Assembly (NCBI GenBank): GCA_950097015.1
Contig: CATNEN010000002.1
Span: 8,199,501 to 8,263,500 of the forward strand
Length of the DNA: 64,000 nucleotides
Direction of reading: 5' to 3'
Source of the DNA: Macrostomum hystrix
Lineage: Eukaryota > Platyhelminthes > Macrostomidae
The notes beneath the pieces were generated by a model, which was not told the DNA's origin, ran no database searches, and was given only the letters and a program-made list of their open reading frames with translations. This document shows, piece by piece, positions 1-9,053 of the stretch (positions within the stretch are counted from its first letter, which is position 1; each line of letters starts with the position of its first letter). The position numbers and the translations under genes are program-made.

Positions 1-740
1 CCGTCAAAGGTGGAAATTCGCTTATTCGTACTTTTAATTTGGTCGGACTTTACTAATTTGGTCCAGACTGATTTACTTAGGAAACTATTTCTAGCTCCAG
101 TATCCAAGATAAACTTAACATCTTGCTTTTTAATGGTTCCTATAACGACTGCTTCATAACCTTCTGGCTTTACTAACTCTACTTTAGCATTAGAAGCAAA
201 AATTTTAGATTGTCTCTCACGTGTCCTTTGACTCTTGATTAGCTTCTTCCTGGCGGACTTCTGTGCTGGCGTGTCGTCTGCTGATTCTCCGGAATCTGAG
301 TCTGTCTCATCGCTGGGTGCTGACACTGTGGATGCTGACATAACTGTTGGTACACTGGATGCTGACATAACTGATGCTGACGCGAATGGTGCTGATACGA
401 CTGGTGCTGACGCGAATGGTGCTGACACAACTGGTGCTGACGCAAATGGTGCTGGTAAATAACGAGCGGGTGCTGAAGCGTTCCGTGCATTACGCCATTT
501 AGATTGGGAATAATAAATTTGAGTTTTGACAACTGGGTGTTGTCCATTCAAGGAGGCCTGGTATTCGAACAAGGTTCTTCTGGAGGGGCGTGGCCTCTGC
601 TTCCGTCCCTCGAATCTCAGTTTCCCTGCTGATTGAACTGTGGTCTGTATGGGAATCGATTTTGACCGTGTTGGGGCCTGGCAGAGGAATACCTTCCTTG
701 GTAGTTCTGCTGCGGTCTCTGACCATAGGGGGCCTGTGGT
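1..740 (-). CDS. Pol (aspartic protease) of LTR retrotransposon, partial
   Basis: The frame at -1 relative to gag is open from about 740 to the left edge and has no ATG of its own at the start, so it is probably made only as a gag fusion. It first encodes an Arg/Pro-rich linker, then an Ala/Ser/Pro/Val-rich low-complexity segment (positions 480-340, imperfect 15-30 bp repeats). The pepsin-family retroviral-type protease follows, with the motif FILDTGARNSFLS; the DTG codons are 104-96. Protease cleaves the polyprotein during particle maturation. The remainder of pol is outside the window. Confidence 0.75.
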
Positions 741-1549
741 CTATACCGATTTGGTTGGTAGGGCTGCTGAAAGCGCGCTTGCTGCTGCATAAGCGGCTGG
801 GGCGGCTGATACTGCCTTTGATTTTCTGCTCTCCTTTTCTCCTCAATCAAATTCTGAATTAGTTGCTTCTGCTTACTAATCTCCTGTTTCTGCTGCTGGA
901 TCACTTCCTCTAACTTGTCCTGCTGACTCTCGCTTTCTTCTCCCTTCACCATTCTGACTCCACTCTTATGGGATAGGTGCCATGCGGCTTCAATCCTACG
1001 CAACATCCGTCTTGCTTCTTGCAGGGTCGCGGGCTGTGCAAATATCAACTTCTCTCTTGTCTCAGATGGGATCCTAGTTCCTTTTAGAAACTGTTCCACA
1101 ACTTCCTCCTCTCTTTGCTCCGCGTTCATGTTAGGGAATGCCCTTGTTGCTAGCTCAATGAGGGCGTCGGCAAACATGTCTGTTGGCTCATTACGTCCTT
1201 GCATTCTTCCGCGAAACTCCTCTCTAAATTCGGATGCGCTTCCTATTCTTCCAAATCGCTCTATCAGTCTCTCCCTAAACTCCTCATAGGTTAGATCGTC
1301 GGGTAGATTTAGTCGTTGGACTGCAGCGAAAGCTGTTGCTAGATCAAGGTTGGCTAAGAGCTCATTCTTTCTGTGCTCGTCCTGATTTAAACCTTCAGTA
1401 TCGCACCTTTGGTCAAATGCAGTTAGCCAAATTCTAATGTCTTGACTTGGAGTGTACTTTTGGATCTTAATATGCCTCATTGGCCCTAGTTCAAGTCTAT
1501 TTCTTAGCTCTTCGGCTAACAATCCGATAGCGTCATTTATTCCTGCCAT
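617..1549 (-). CDS. Gag polyprotein of LTR retrotransposon
   Basis: A 310-residue ORF begins at the ATG at 1549, just inside the element after the putative PBS. Residues about 30-200 have the helical, charged composition of a retrotransposon gag/capsid region (for example WLTAFDQRCD, then SEFREEFRGRMQGRNEPTD). Residues about 205-240 form a Gln/Lys-rich stretch that is probably coiled coil. The C-terminal 70 residues are rich in Gln, Pro, Tyr and Arg and could bind RNA. No CCHC zinc knuckle is visible, which is unusual but occurs in some Ty3 lineages. The protein would form the particle that packages element RNA. The stop codon directly follows a GGGAAAC heptamer, so a fraction of ribosomes probably shift into the protease frame. 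No internal stop or frameshift is seen. Confidence 0.8.
   Translation of the reverse strand: MAGINDAIGLLAEELRNRLELGPMRHIKIQKYTPSQDIRIWLTAFDQRCDTEGLNQDEHRKNELLANLDLATAFAAVQRLNLPDDLTYEEFRERLIERFGRIGSASEFREEFRGRMQGRNEPTDMFADALIELATRAFPNMNAEQREEEVVEQFLKGTRIPSETREKLIFAQPATLQEARRMLRRIEAAWHLSHKSGVRMVKGEESESQQDKLEEVIQQQKQEISKQKQLIQNLIEEKRRAENQRQYQPPQPLMQQQARFQQPYQPNRYRPQAPYGQRPQQNYQGRYSSARPQHGQNRFPYRPQFNQQGN
620..626 (-). promoter_or_regulatory. Probable -1 ribosomal frameshift site (GGGAAAC)
   Basis: On the minus strand the last gag codons are CAG GGA AAC TGA. The heptamer G GGA AAC fits X XXY YYZ in the gag frame, and a one-base back-slip enters exactly the open protease frame. A possible stem (GAGGG with CCCTC, about 17-19 nt loop) starts about 8 nt downstream. 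The frame relation and heptamer are seen; the function is inferred from retroviral and retrotransposon precedent. Confidence 0.7.
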
Positions 1550-1587
1550 TACGGTCGGTCTGTTTGTGTGTTTGACTGAATTCTAAT

Positions 1588-1605
1588 CCTTCACCGCTGC
1601 TACCA
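1588..1605 (-). other. Putative primer-binding site
   Basis: Three bases inside the LTR end, the minus strand reads TGGTAGCAGCGGTGAAGG. Its complement ends in CCA like a tRNA 3' end and continues like an acceptor/T-arm strand. The matching tRNA cannot be named without a tRNA set from this genome. Confidence 0.5.
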
Positions 1606-1608
1606 AGT

Positions 1609-2173
1609 TGTTGTAGGGCCCTCTTATCTTTTTGCTTTTCCTCTATTAATCTCTAATTACTTAAGGTTTAGTTTGTAAATTTTTGGTAGGATTATCTTAA
1701 CTATGGGTTTATGTATTCATAAATGACTTCTAAGTATCAGCTTTTGAAAGGAAAGACCTCTTGTTGTCTGTTATATCTATAGGTAGCGATTTACGTGTGT
1801 CCGAGCGGCAAGACACTTAATTAATACTGGTCATAACGCACAAACTTTATTGATAAATTTGCTACAATACGTACTGATTTGAGTTTTCCAGTCCTAATCA
1901 GGTTACCAATGGACTAGAGTTGCCCAGTCAATTACACAATTTGAATAACTCCTGGCTTTTAGTTCTATTACAGCTTGGCTTTATCTCAATAGGAAGGTAT
2001 GAAATGAGTAAGACACTTTTAACGATAATATGTAAAACACTGTTTAACTCGCGAGTGAGCGCGGAACTCAGGTTGTCTTTCTCCTCAAATTCCCTCTATA
2101 TTTATAGGATCACATTGGGGTGGCGTACCCCACTAAAACACGGAACCATTTAAACAAAAGTTATACGGTAACA
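1609..2173 (-). repeat. 5' long terminal repeat, about 565 bp
   Basis: In element orientation the LTR begins TGTTACC and ends CTACAACA, giving the TG...CA ends with a short TGTT/AACA inversion. It contains a TATA box (TATAAATATA, 2097-2106) and, downstream, an AATAAA signal (1846-1851), in the order expected for U3-R-U5. The second LTR is not in the window, so the outer boundary at 2173 cannot be confirmed by comparison. Confidence 0.6.
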
Positions 2174-2937
2174 TTATTTCGCGCCAATTTGACTTTAAAA
2201 TGTTTTGATAATTATTACGCTGCCTCAGTTTGATTTATTGTGGTATTTAGTATTTTTGTGCGGTTAATATTAGCAGTGGCAGCTTCAATGTTGCATATTG
2301 AAGTAGTGAACTATTTTGAACATCGTTATACCCTAATTAATATATTGATTATTCTGAGAGTAGTATTGTCTTTTATGCGCACGTACTGTATGTACTGTAT
2401 ATATCATGTTAATTAAAAAATGTCTGTATGTATGCATTTTTTAATACAGACAAATTAATAATAGCTTTGATTATAACTTTTAGAAGTATTATTTTACATG
2501 TACCACTTAAAATTGGTTAATTAATTGCATGTAATTTTTTGTATAATTTATATATCAGAGTGTAATTCTTCACATATTAGAACTAGAACTTTAATGCACA
2601 AATCATTTACATTAGCTTTTATTAATTATATGCATCCAAGAAAATTTTACTCAAATAAATGATATAATATTACTAAAAAATGTTTTCTGAAGCTTAAGGA
2701 AATGTTTATTAAAGATGGTTAGGATACTTGTACATTACTTGTACTTGTACATTATGTGAAGTCTGTTTAAGAAAATGCTACATAAGTACAAAAAATAAGT
2801 GAAAAAATCACTTTTTGTAATTTTCATTCGAAAACTCATGCATACACGTAGTCTTTAATTTAAGTCAACCAGCATTACCAATCAATGCCATCATTTATAG
2901 GTTAATAATATAATATTGCTAACGCATTAAACTCAAT
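2174..2937. other. AT-rich intergenic DNA
   Basis: Strongly AT-rich, with short homopolymers and an ATGTACTGTA-type local repetition near 2385. No ORF, RNA gene or tandem array is seen. It lies between the retrotransposon LTR and the transposase remnant and may hold the latter's unrecognised terminal region. Confidence 0.5.
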
Positions 2938-2943
2938 TTGCTG

Positions 2944-4327
2944 ATGGAGCTATTAACTCAGAGAGGTCAAACAAAGCTGGAGCACAACGGCCATTACTAT
3001 GTTAAAGAAAGAGATCTGCAGGAGCCTGGGCAGTCATCGTGGACTTGCGATTTCCGGAAGCGATTACATTGTCGTGGTCGGATTCGTGTTACTAATGGTG
3101 AGCCCATTCAGATCATAACGGAACACAACCATGCTCCACAAATCATTCGAAGGGAAACTTTGGAGGCTGTGCAGAGAGTCAGGGACAGAGCAACTGGTAC
3201 TGCAGAATCAACGAGGCAGGTCGTTGCTGCTGCCACTGCTAACATGTCAAATGAATCTGCCGCTCTGTTACCATCTCAAAGGAGTCTGGATCGAACTGTT
3301 CAGCGCCAGAGAAACGCGCACAACAATATACAGCCACAGCCGGCTAATTTAATTGAATTAACATTCCTGCCAAGGAACACCCTGCTTGATAATGGCGAGG
3401 TGTTCCTGATTATAGATACAGGACCCGGAAACGATAGAATTGTCGCCTTTGCAACACAGGCAAACCTACAACTACTTCAACGAGCAGCAGAGCTTTTCGT
3501 TGATGGAACTTTTAAAACGGCGCCTGAACCTTTTACTCAGGTGTACTCAATTCACGGAAAGGTTCTAGGAAAAGTGCTTCCACTTGTTTTTGCTTGATTG
3601 CCAAATAAAAACCGTCGAACATATGACCGCCTATTTGTGGAACTAAAGAGGCTGCTGCCGAACTTGAACCCCCCTAGAATAATGCTGGATTTTGAAGCTG
3701 CTGCCATTGGAGCTTTAAGGGGAGCAGCTCAGTGGCTGTTTCTTTCATGCTTGCCAGTCCGTTTGGCGTAAAGTTCAGAGCTCAGGACTGGCACGATTAT
3801 ACGAGCAGGATACTAACTTCGCCTTGTCAGTTCGCTGCATACCTGCTATCGCACTCGTTAGGGTGAATGATGTCGAAAGAGCTTTCATAGAGCTATGTGG
3901 CAATCCGAACTTTCCTCAGCAAGCTTTAGCAATTGCCGACTATTGGGAAGACAACTATATCGGTCGACCTGGGTTTGCCGGTGGAGCACGTCGAGCGCCA
4001 CTCTTCCCACACGCGTTCTGGAATGTTCATGAAAGAACGATTGGGGATCTGGAAAGGACTAACAATCATGTGGAGGGTTGGCACAGGGCCTTCCAAACGA
4101 TGATTGTAGGTCATTCACCAAATATTTTTAAGTTTCTCGAGGTTCTGAAACAAGAACAATCACGCAACAACAACGCTGTTCAATAATTAGTAGCTGGTCA
4201 AGCACCTCCAGCTCGCCGAAGAGCCTATGTCGATTTAGATCGCCGAATTCACCAAATACTTGATGATTACGACAACAGAACCTTACCCGAGATTCTACGA
4301 GGCATTGCGTACAATTTCAATTTTTAA
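2944..4327 (+). pseudogene. Broken MULE-type transposase with FLYWCH zinc finger
   Basis: The first 60 residues form a FLYWCH-type zinc finger (HNGHYYVKERD, a Trp-Cys pair, LHCRG, then EHNHAP as the His ligands). After a variable linker comes a MULE-like DDE transposase core with FVDGTFKTAP, the first catalytic Asp context, and LDFEAAAIGAL, the second. The later part has LERTNNHVEGWHRAF, typical of MULE C-terminal regions. The frame is broken three times: a TGA at 3595-3597 inside the core, a frame change near 3750-3760, and a TAA at 4184-4186. The final segment ends at 4327. Such proteins cut and paste Mutator-like elements; this copy cannot make a full protein. No terminal inverted repeats were recognised on either side. 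Confidence 0.85.
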
Positions 4328-5264
4328 GTTAATTAACTTTTAACATATTCCACATGCTAAAGGACTATCTATTGACTTTCTCAATAGACATGCATTCTTA
4401 AAGTGAGTGTAATATGAGCCGTAATAGTGCAGTGTGTGATGTGGGTGATTAATTAATTACATACAATTACTAGTATTATTACATTTTGCTGTATGGCGTG
4501 TGTGTTTTTATGACGTCTTATATTAGTAATAATAAATTCAATACGCTAAGACAATTGTCCTGTTTTGGTATTTTATTGCTATGCATGGTGTTTAAAGTAC
4601 GAGTAATAATAGTTTTTGTGATAATAATGATTTGAATTAATAGTGATTTGTAATAATAAACATACAAATAATATTTTATTCCATGTATGTTAAATGCGTT
4701 AATGCACACTGAACCAACTCTGACTTAGTGAGGAAAATAGAAGCAGTACGTAGTATAAAATGATTGACTGATTGACTTGTAGTGCACTTGTAAATTTGCA
4801 AGTGGTACTTGAAAGTTAATATTGATTTAGATATACTATAGATTTACTATACAGTTATGTTAAATATATATATACATAGAAAAAAAATGCTTTTACGATT
4901 CTACACGTTGTGTTGGTTTACGCATAAATCTAATAAGGATGTATCAAATAGCTTTAAAATTAACAAAATCAATAATAGTCGCGCATTGTAGTAAATGTGT
5001 CTATAAATTTATTTATTGTGCTCTGAGTTTTAATAATAAATAAATAAGGACGCAATCCAATCCTAAGGTTGATGTGTTTCTTACGAGTAAATAACTACTA
5101 AAAATTCACTTGTTTCACTAATCGCCTGTCCTTTGTGCCTTTGTACGTTTTTAACATTAAAAAAGGAAGCAGCAATAAATCAATGCCATAAAGTACCATT
5201 TAATACTTATAGAGAAAAGGTATAATTCACTGCCACCTACTATACATGTAAACGTCATTAACGA
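4328..5264. other. AT-rich intergenic DNA
   Basis: Mostly A/T with TAATAATAA-like runs (about 4610-4680, 5030-5045). No supportable gene. It may contain the 3' terminal sequence of the decayed MULE-like element. Confidence 0.5.
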
Positions 5265-5533
5265 AATGCAGGCAATTGTCGCGCAGGCAGTTGTCGCCGC
5301 AGGCAGTTTTCGCTGCAGGCAGTTGTCGCGCAGGCAGTTGTCGCGCAGGCAGTTGTCGCGCAGGCAGTTGTTGTGCAGGCAGTTGTCGCGCAGGCAGTTG
5401 TCGTGCAGGCAGTTGTCGCGCAGGCAGTCGTCGCCGCAGGCAGTTTTCGCTGCAGGCAGTTGTCGTGCAGGCAGTTGTCGCTGCAGGCAGTTGTCGTGCA
5501 GGCAGTTGTCGTGCAGGCAGTTGTGTGTGTGTG
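5265..5533. repeat. 15-bp satellite array 1 (GCAGGCAGTTGTCGC)
   Basis: About 17 units of the 15-mer with point variants (GTGCAGG, CCGCAGG and others), ending in a (TG)n run at about 5523-5535. Because 15 is divisible by 3 and the unit has no stops, several frames stay open; these are not genes. The array abuts the 3' end of a minus-strand LINE fragment, and the same unit resumes at 6052 on the other side of that fragment. Confidence 0.95.
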
Positions 5534-5552
5534 TGTTGGTTCAGATCCCTCG

Positions 5553-6053
5553 CTAGGCATACGGGGGGCGCGCCAGCGCGCCCGACGCCTCGACGAAGGC
5601 CCGCACCCCTTCTGGGTCGTTCTGCAGTGGGGACATAGAGCCGTTGATAGCCTCTGGGATGTGAAGCCGGCGCTCCTCCGCCCACCTGGGGCAGTCTAAC
5701 AGGAAATGCCGGGTGTCTTCTTCGGGGGCATTGCAGTGCGGGCAGGCAGCGGTTGGGTCGCGGCCCCAACGATGCCGGGTGGCCTGCAGGAAGGGCGCCC
5801 GGTTGGCCCGAGGCTGGTACAGCGCCACCTCGGCCGTCCGCGGCCAGCCTGGCCGGTGGATGAACTGCGCTCCGCCGCAGAGCCTGTGGGGGTGGTCCGC
5901 CGGAACCAGCTGATTATACTCAGCCAATTCGGCCGCTCGTCCCTGGCGACGGAGGGCGGCCCTGGCGGCCGACACGGGGACTGGCTGGGGGTCTTGCTGC
6001 ATGGCGGACCCTCTCCGGGCCAGCTCATCGGCGGCCTCGTTAAGCGCATGCAT
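5553..6053 (-). pseudogene. 3' terminal fragment of a non-LTR retrotransposon ORF2
   Basis: The 166-residue minus-strand frame starts with ALNEAADELARRG, the end of an RNase H domain as found after reverse transcriptase in I/R1-like LINEs. It continues to a C-terminal zinc-knuckle-like segment, CPHCNAPEEDTRHFLLDCPRW, with CxxC, His and Cys ligands. The stop is at 5553-5555. Everything upstream (RT, endonuclease) is missing: the frame is cut at 6053, where the 15-bp satellite begins. It is therefore a 5'-truncated or array-invaded LINE copy and cannot encode an active enzyme. Confidence 0.8.
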
Positions 6054-7245
6054 GCAGGCAGTTGTCGCGCAGGCAGTTGTCGTGCAGGCAGTTGTCGCGC
6101 AGGCAGTTGTCGCGCAGGCAGTTGTCGCGCAGGCAGTTGTCGTGCAGGCAGTTGTCGCGCAGGCAGTTGTCGTGCAGGCAGTTGTCGCGCAGGCAGTTGT
6201 CGCGCAGGCAGTTGTCGCGCAGGCAGTTGTCGCGCAGGCAGTTGTCGCGCAGGCAGTTGTCGCGCAGGCAGTTGTCGCGCAGGCAGTTGTCGCGCAGGCA
6301 GTTGTCGCGCAGGCAGTTGTCGCGCAGGCAGTTGTCGCGCAGGCAGTTGTCGCGCAGGCAGTTGTCGCGCAGGCAGTTGTCGCGCAGGCAGTTGTCGCGC
6401 AGGCAGTTGTCGCGCAGGCAGTTGTCGCGCAGTCAGTTGTCGCGCAGGCAGTTGTCGCGCAGGCAGTTGTCGCGCAGGCAGTTGTCGCGCAGGCAGTTGT
6501 CGCGCAGTCAGTTGTCGCGCAGGCAGTTGTCGCGCAGGCAGTTGTCGCGCAGGCAGTTGTCGCGCAGGCAGTTGTGCGCAGGCAGTTGTGCGCAGGCAGT
6601 TGTGCGCAGGCAGTTGTCGCGAAGGCAGTTGTCGCGCAGTCAGTTGTCGCGCAGGCAGTTGTCGCGCAGTCAGTTGTCGCGCAGTCAGTTGTCGCGCAGT
6701 CAGTTGTCGCGCAGTCAGTTGTCGCGCAGTCAGTTGTCGCGCAGGCAGTTGTCGCGCAGTCAGTTGTCGCGCAGTCAGTTGTCGCGCAGTCAGTTGTCGC
6801 GTAGTCAGTTGTCGCGCAGGCAGTCTTCGCGCAGTCAGTTGTCGCGCAGGCAGTTGTGCGCAGGCAGTTGTGCGCAGGCAGTTGTGCGCAGGCAGTTGTC
6901 GCGCAGGCAGTTGTCGCGCAGGCAGTTGTCGTGCAGGCAGTTGTCGCGCAGGCAGTTGTCGCGCAGGCAGTTGTCGCGCAGGCAGTTGTCGTGCAGGCAG
7001 TTGTCGCGCAGGCAGTTGTCGCGCAGGCAGTTGTCGTGCAGGCAGTTGTCGCGCAGGCAGTTGTCGCGCAGGCAGTTGTCGCGCAGGCAGTTGTCGCGCA
7101 GGCAGTTGTCGCGCAGGCAGTTGTCGCGCAGTCAGTTGTCGCGCAGGCAGTTGTCGTGCAGGCAGTTGTCGCGCAGGCAGTTGTCGCGCAGGCAGTTGTC
7201 GCGCAGGCAGTTGTCGCGCAGTCAGTTGTGCGCAGGCAATTGTCG
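6052..7245. repeat. 15-bp satellite array 2, about 79 units
   Basis: Same unit as array 1 with a GCAGTCAGTTGTCGC variant concentrated at 6640-6840. Runs of three shortened (14-bp) units lacking a C occur at about 6570-6615 and again at about 6855-6895, suggesting an internal duplication of roughly 280 bp. A 526-residue reading frame through the array is a by-product of the unit length. Confidence 0.95.
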
Positions 7246-7869
7246 TGCTACCATATAGTTGTGCCCAGTTAATTAGACCCTGCTAACCTCGTCTGCCCAC
7301 CCGTTACGAGACTATCTATCTTATTGCAAATAAAACCGACCGGCTACTAACGGTTGCATCAGCCGAGATACCGTGAGTTCTTTTTCTGCCATTCCTTGGG
7401 AGACGGAACGGGTGGCACCCGACTGGGACCTGGGGCTGTCGCAGCTTCCCCAAAGGCTGTAGGACCGTGAGTCACAACACTAGTTAAAGCTGTTATTTTT
7501 GGTAAGACAATGTTGGGTTGGGGATTGGTGGGGTGGGTGGTGGTGGAATTGGTTTTGTATTGCATGCTTCAAATAAAGAATTAGGAAGACTGCTGAAAGA
7601 GCTGGGGGTTGAGAGAGCAGAATGATTCAAGCAAAAAAAAAGTCTGCCAAAAAGTCTGCCAGCTGGCACAAAAAGCGCCGCCGAGACTTTTTTGGCAGAA
7701 AGCGCGCCGATTGGAGGGCATTTGTCTGATCATAGGAACAGACTAAAAAATCGATTTGCTGACTACATGAGCATTGAGCTTTTAAATACTGAGAGAAGAT
7801 AAGGAGCAAAGAGCATTTCGCTCGCATCGCTGTGCTCCTTGTCAGCTTACTATTTTATACCTAGCGATC
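7246..7869. other. Intergenic DNA, no recognised gene
   Basis: Unique-looking sequence. It holds a purine/pyrimidine-biased stretch near 7500-7560 and two adjacent copies of AAAAAGTCTGCCA near 7630-7660. TTTTAAATACT at about 7779 could act as a TATA-like element for the ORF that follows, but this is speculative. Confidence 0.4.
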
Positions 7870-8241
7870 ATGCCTTCAAAGGGTGAGCTCGTGCTTCGCT
7901 ACAAGGAATCAACGAAGAAAGTAGAGCACTTTTGCGACGAAATCGTTGCTATTTGGCCTGAAACTGTATTGAAAACCTTACCAATAACAACTTTGGAGTC
8001 GATACCTATCGACCACAAGTTTACAAAGGAACGGGACCTTTTCGAGCTTCTAGACAAGTGGAACGCAGCAAGAAGAAGCCAGGAAGCCGCGGCTGCTGCA
8101 ACTAAGCAACAGCCTCCAAGCCAATCGAAAAAGAAAATTGGAGAAGAAGAGCGAAATATTTTCTGGCGTGGTTACCCGCTCAAAATCGCAAGAGTTGCCT
8201 TTTTGACTACTAGCTTATTTGTTAAAGTTTTGAGCGCGTAG
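7870..8241 (+). CDS. Hypothetical 123-residue protein or first exon
   Basis: The ORF starts at an ATG in a reasonable context (GCGATCATGC). It encodes a charged N-terminal region (SKGELVLRYKESTKKVEHF), a segment that may be helical (KERDLFELLDKWNAARRSQ), an Ala/Gln/Lys low-complexity stretch at about residues 75-97, and a moderately hydrophobic end. No known domain is recognised. It could be a small intact protein, a transposon-derived gag-like ORF or the first exon of a split gene. A possible donor-like GTAAAG is not in a convincing position. Coding status is uncertain. Confidence 0.35.
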   Translation: MPSKGELVLRYKESTKKVEHFCDEIVAIWPETVLKTLPITTLESIPIDHKFTKERDLFELLDKWNAARRSQEAAAAATKQQPPSQSKKKIGEEERNIFWRGYPLKIARVAFLTTSLFVKVLSA

Positions 8242-8569
8242 TTTTGACGCTATAAGCCGCCTGTTCGATTATTCATACATTGGTGAAGGGCTGTCATTAT
8301 CAAAAATATACCAATGAAGTCATATTACGAGTATGTTTAATGTCCATGAGTTACAAGTGAGAAAAAATTGACAATTGCTTCATGATTTCAGCAAAGTTAT
8401 AGTAGCTGTCGTAATCTTATAATTACTCCATACTTGTGGAGAACTAGAGTTTGCATCGGTGTACTTACTCTTGTAACTAGGCTCATGACTTTTGTAATAA
8501 GATCCTGGAGAGACGATTGGGAGCATTTTTATTAAGAAAAAAATTTTTTTCGGAGGATGAGCACCCTAG

Positions 8570-8965
8570 GTTTGGGGTCTTGAGTTTTGGGATTGTGAAT
8601 CTAGGTGTTAGTTTGATTGTCTTGGCACGCTTTTTGCAGCTTCGCTATTTTGGGCATGATCTCTTAGGGAGTGGCTGCGATAATTTTTTTTTCCAAGTTC
8701 ACAAACTGTAGAGACAGATTTTTTATTGGCGGGGGTTCTTCGGGAAGAATAAAGGTAATGGTTTGTTTATTAAGGAGGCTGCGATAATGTTTGTCCTAGA
8801 TATGCAACTCACAAACTAATGTGGAATATTAAAAGTAGAGAATTTAGAATATGGAGACAGAGCTTTTTAGAGAGAGGCGGGGACCCTTTTTTCCTGATCT
8901 CTTCGGGAATAATAAAAGTAATGGTTTGTGGATAATGGAGGCTGCGATAATTTTTGCACCAGAAG
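8570..8965. repeat. Diverged tandem repeat with GGCTGCGATAAT core
   Basis: Three related segments share GGCTGCGATAAT(T/G)TTT at about 8673, 8778 and 8941. The latter two also share an upstream stretch with CTTCGGGAA, AATAAA(A/G)GTAATGG and TTTGT. The spacing is roughly 105 and 160 bp, so this is an old, degenerate tandem duplication rather than a young minisatellite. Confidence 0.7.
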
Positions 8966-9053
8966 GCCCCTCTTGCATACTACTATATAGGCGACTTATA
9001 TGTGAGGTAGACAGGCATTGACCAGTCGAAAGTCAATGCATGCTTATGTACAG

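Larger units (their letters stand above)
1..2173 (-). mobile_element. LTR retrotransposon (Ty3-like), 5' part, cut by window edge
   Basis: Reading on the minus strand from right to left there is an LTR (1609-2173), a likely primer-binding site, a gag ORF (1549-617) and an overlapping protease frame that runs off the left edge. The order LTR, PBS, gag, pro is that of an LTR retrotransposon. Gag is uninterrupted and the protease keeps its DTG triad, so this end looks intact. Reverse transcriptase, integrase and the 3' LTR would lie outside the window, so the Ty3 assignment rests on the style of gag and protease only. Confidence 0.85.

Noticed and set aside
3926..4114. 62-codon minus-strand ORF
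   Set aside because: Antisense shadow of the transposase remnant.
5265..7245. Possible CRISPR array
   Set aside because: Units are contiguous with no unique spacers, no cas genes, and the DNA is eukaryotic.
5706..7286. A 526-codon ORF of RAGSC-type repeats and its 398- and 267-codon companions
   Set aside because: They run through the 15-bp satellite in all three frames; the unit is a multiple of three without stops, and the 5' part is antisense to a LINE.
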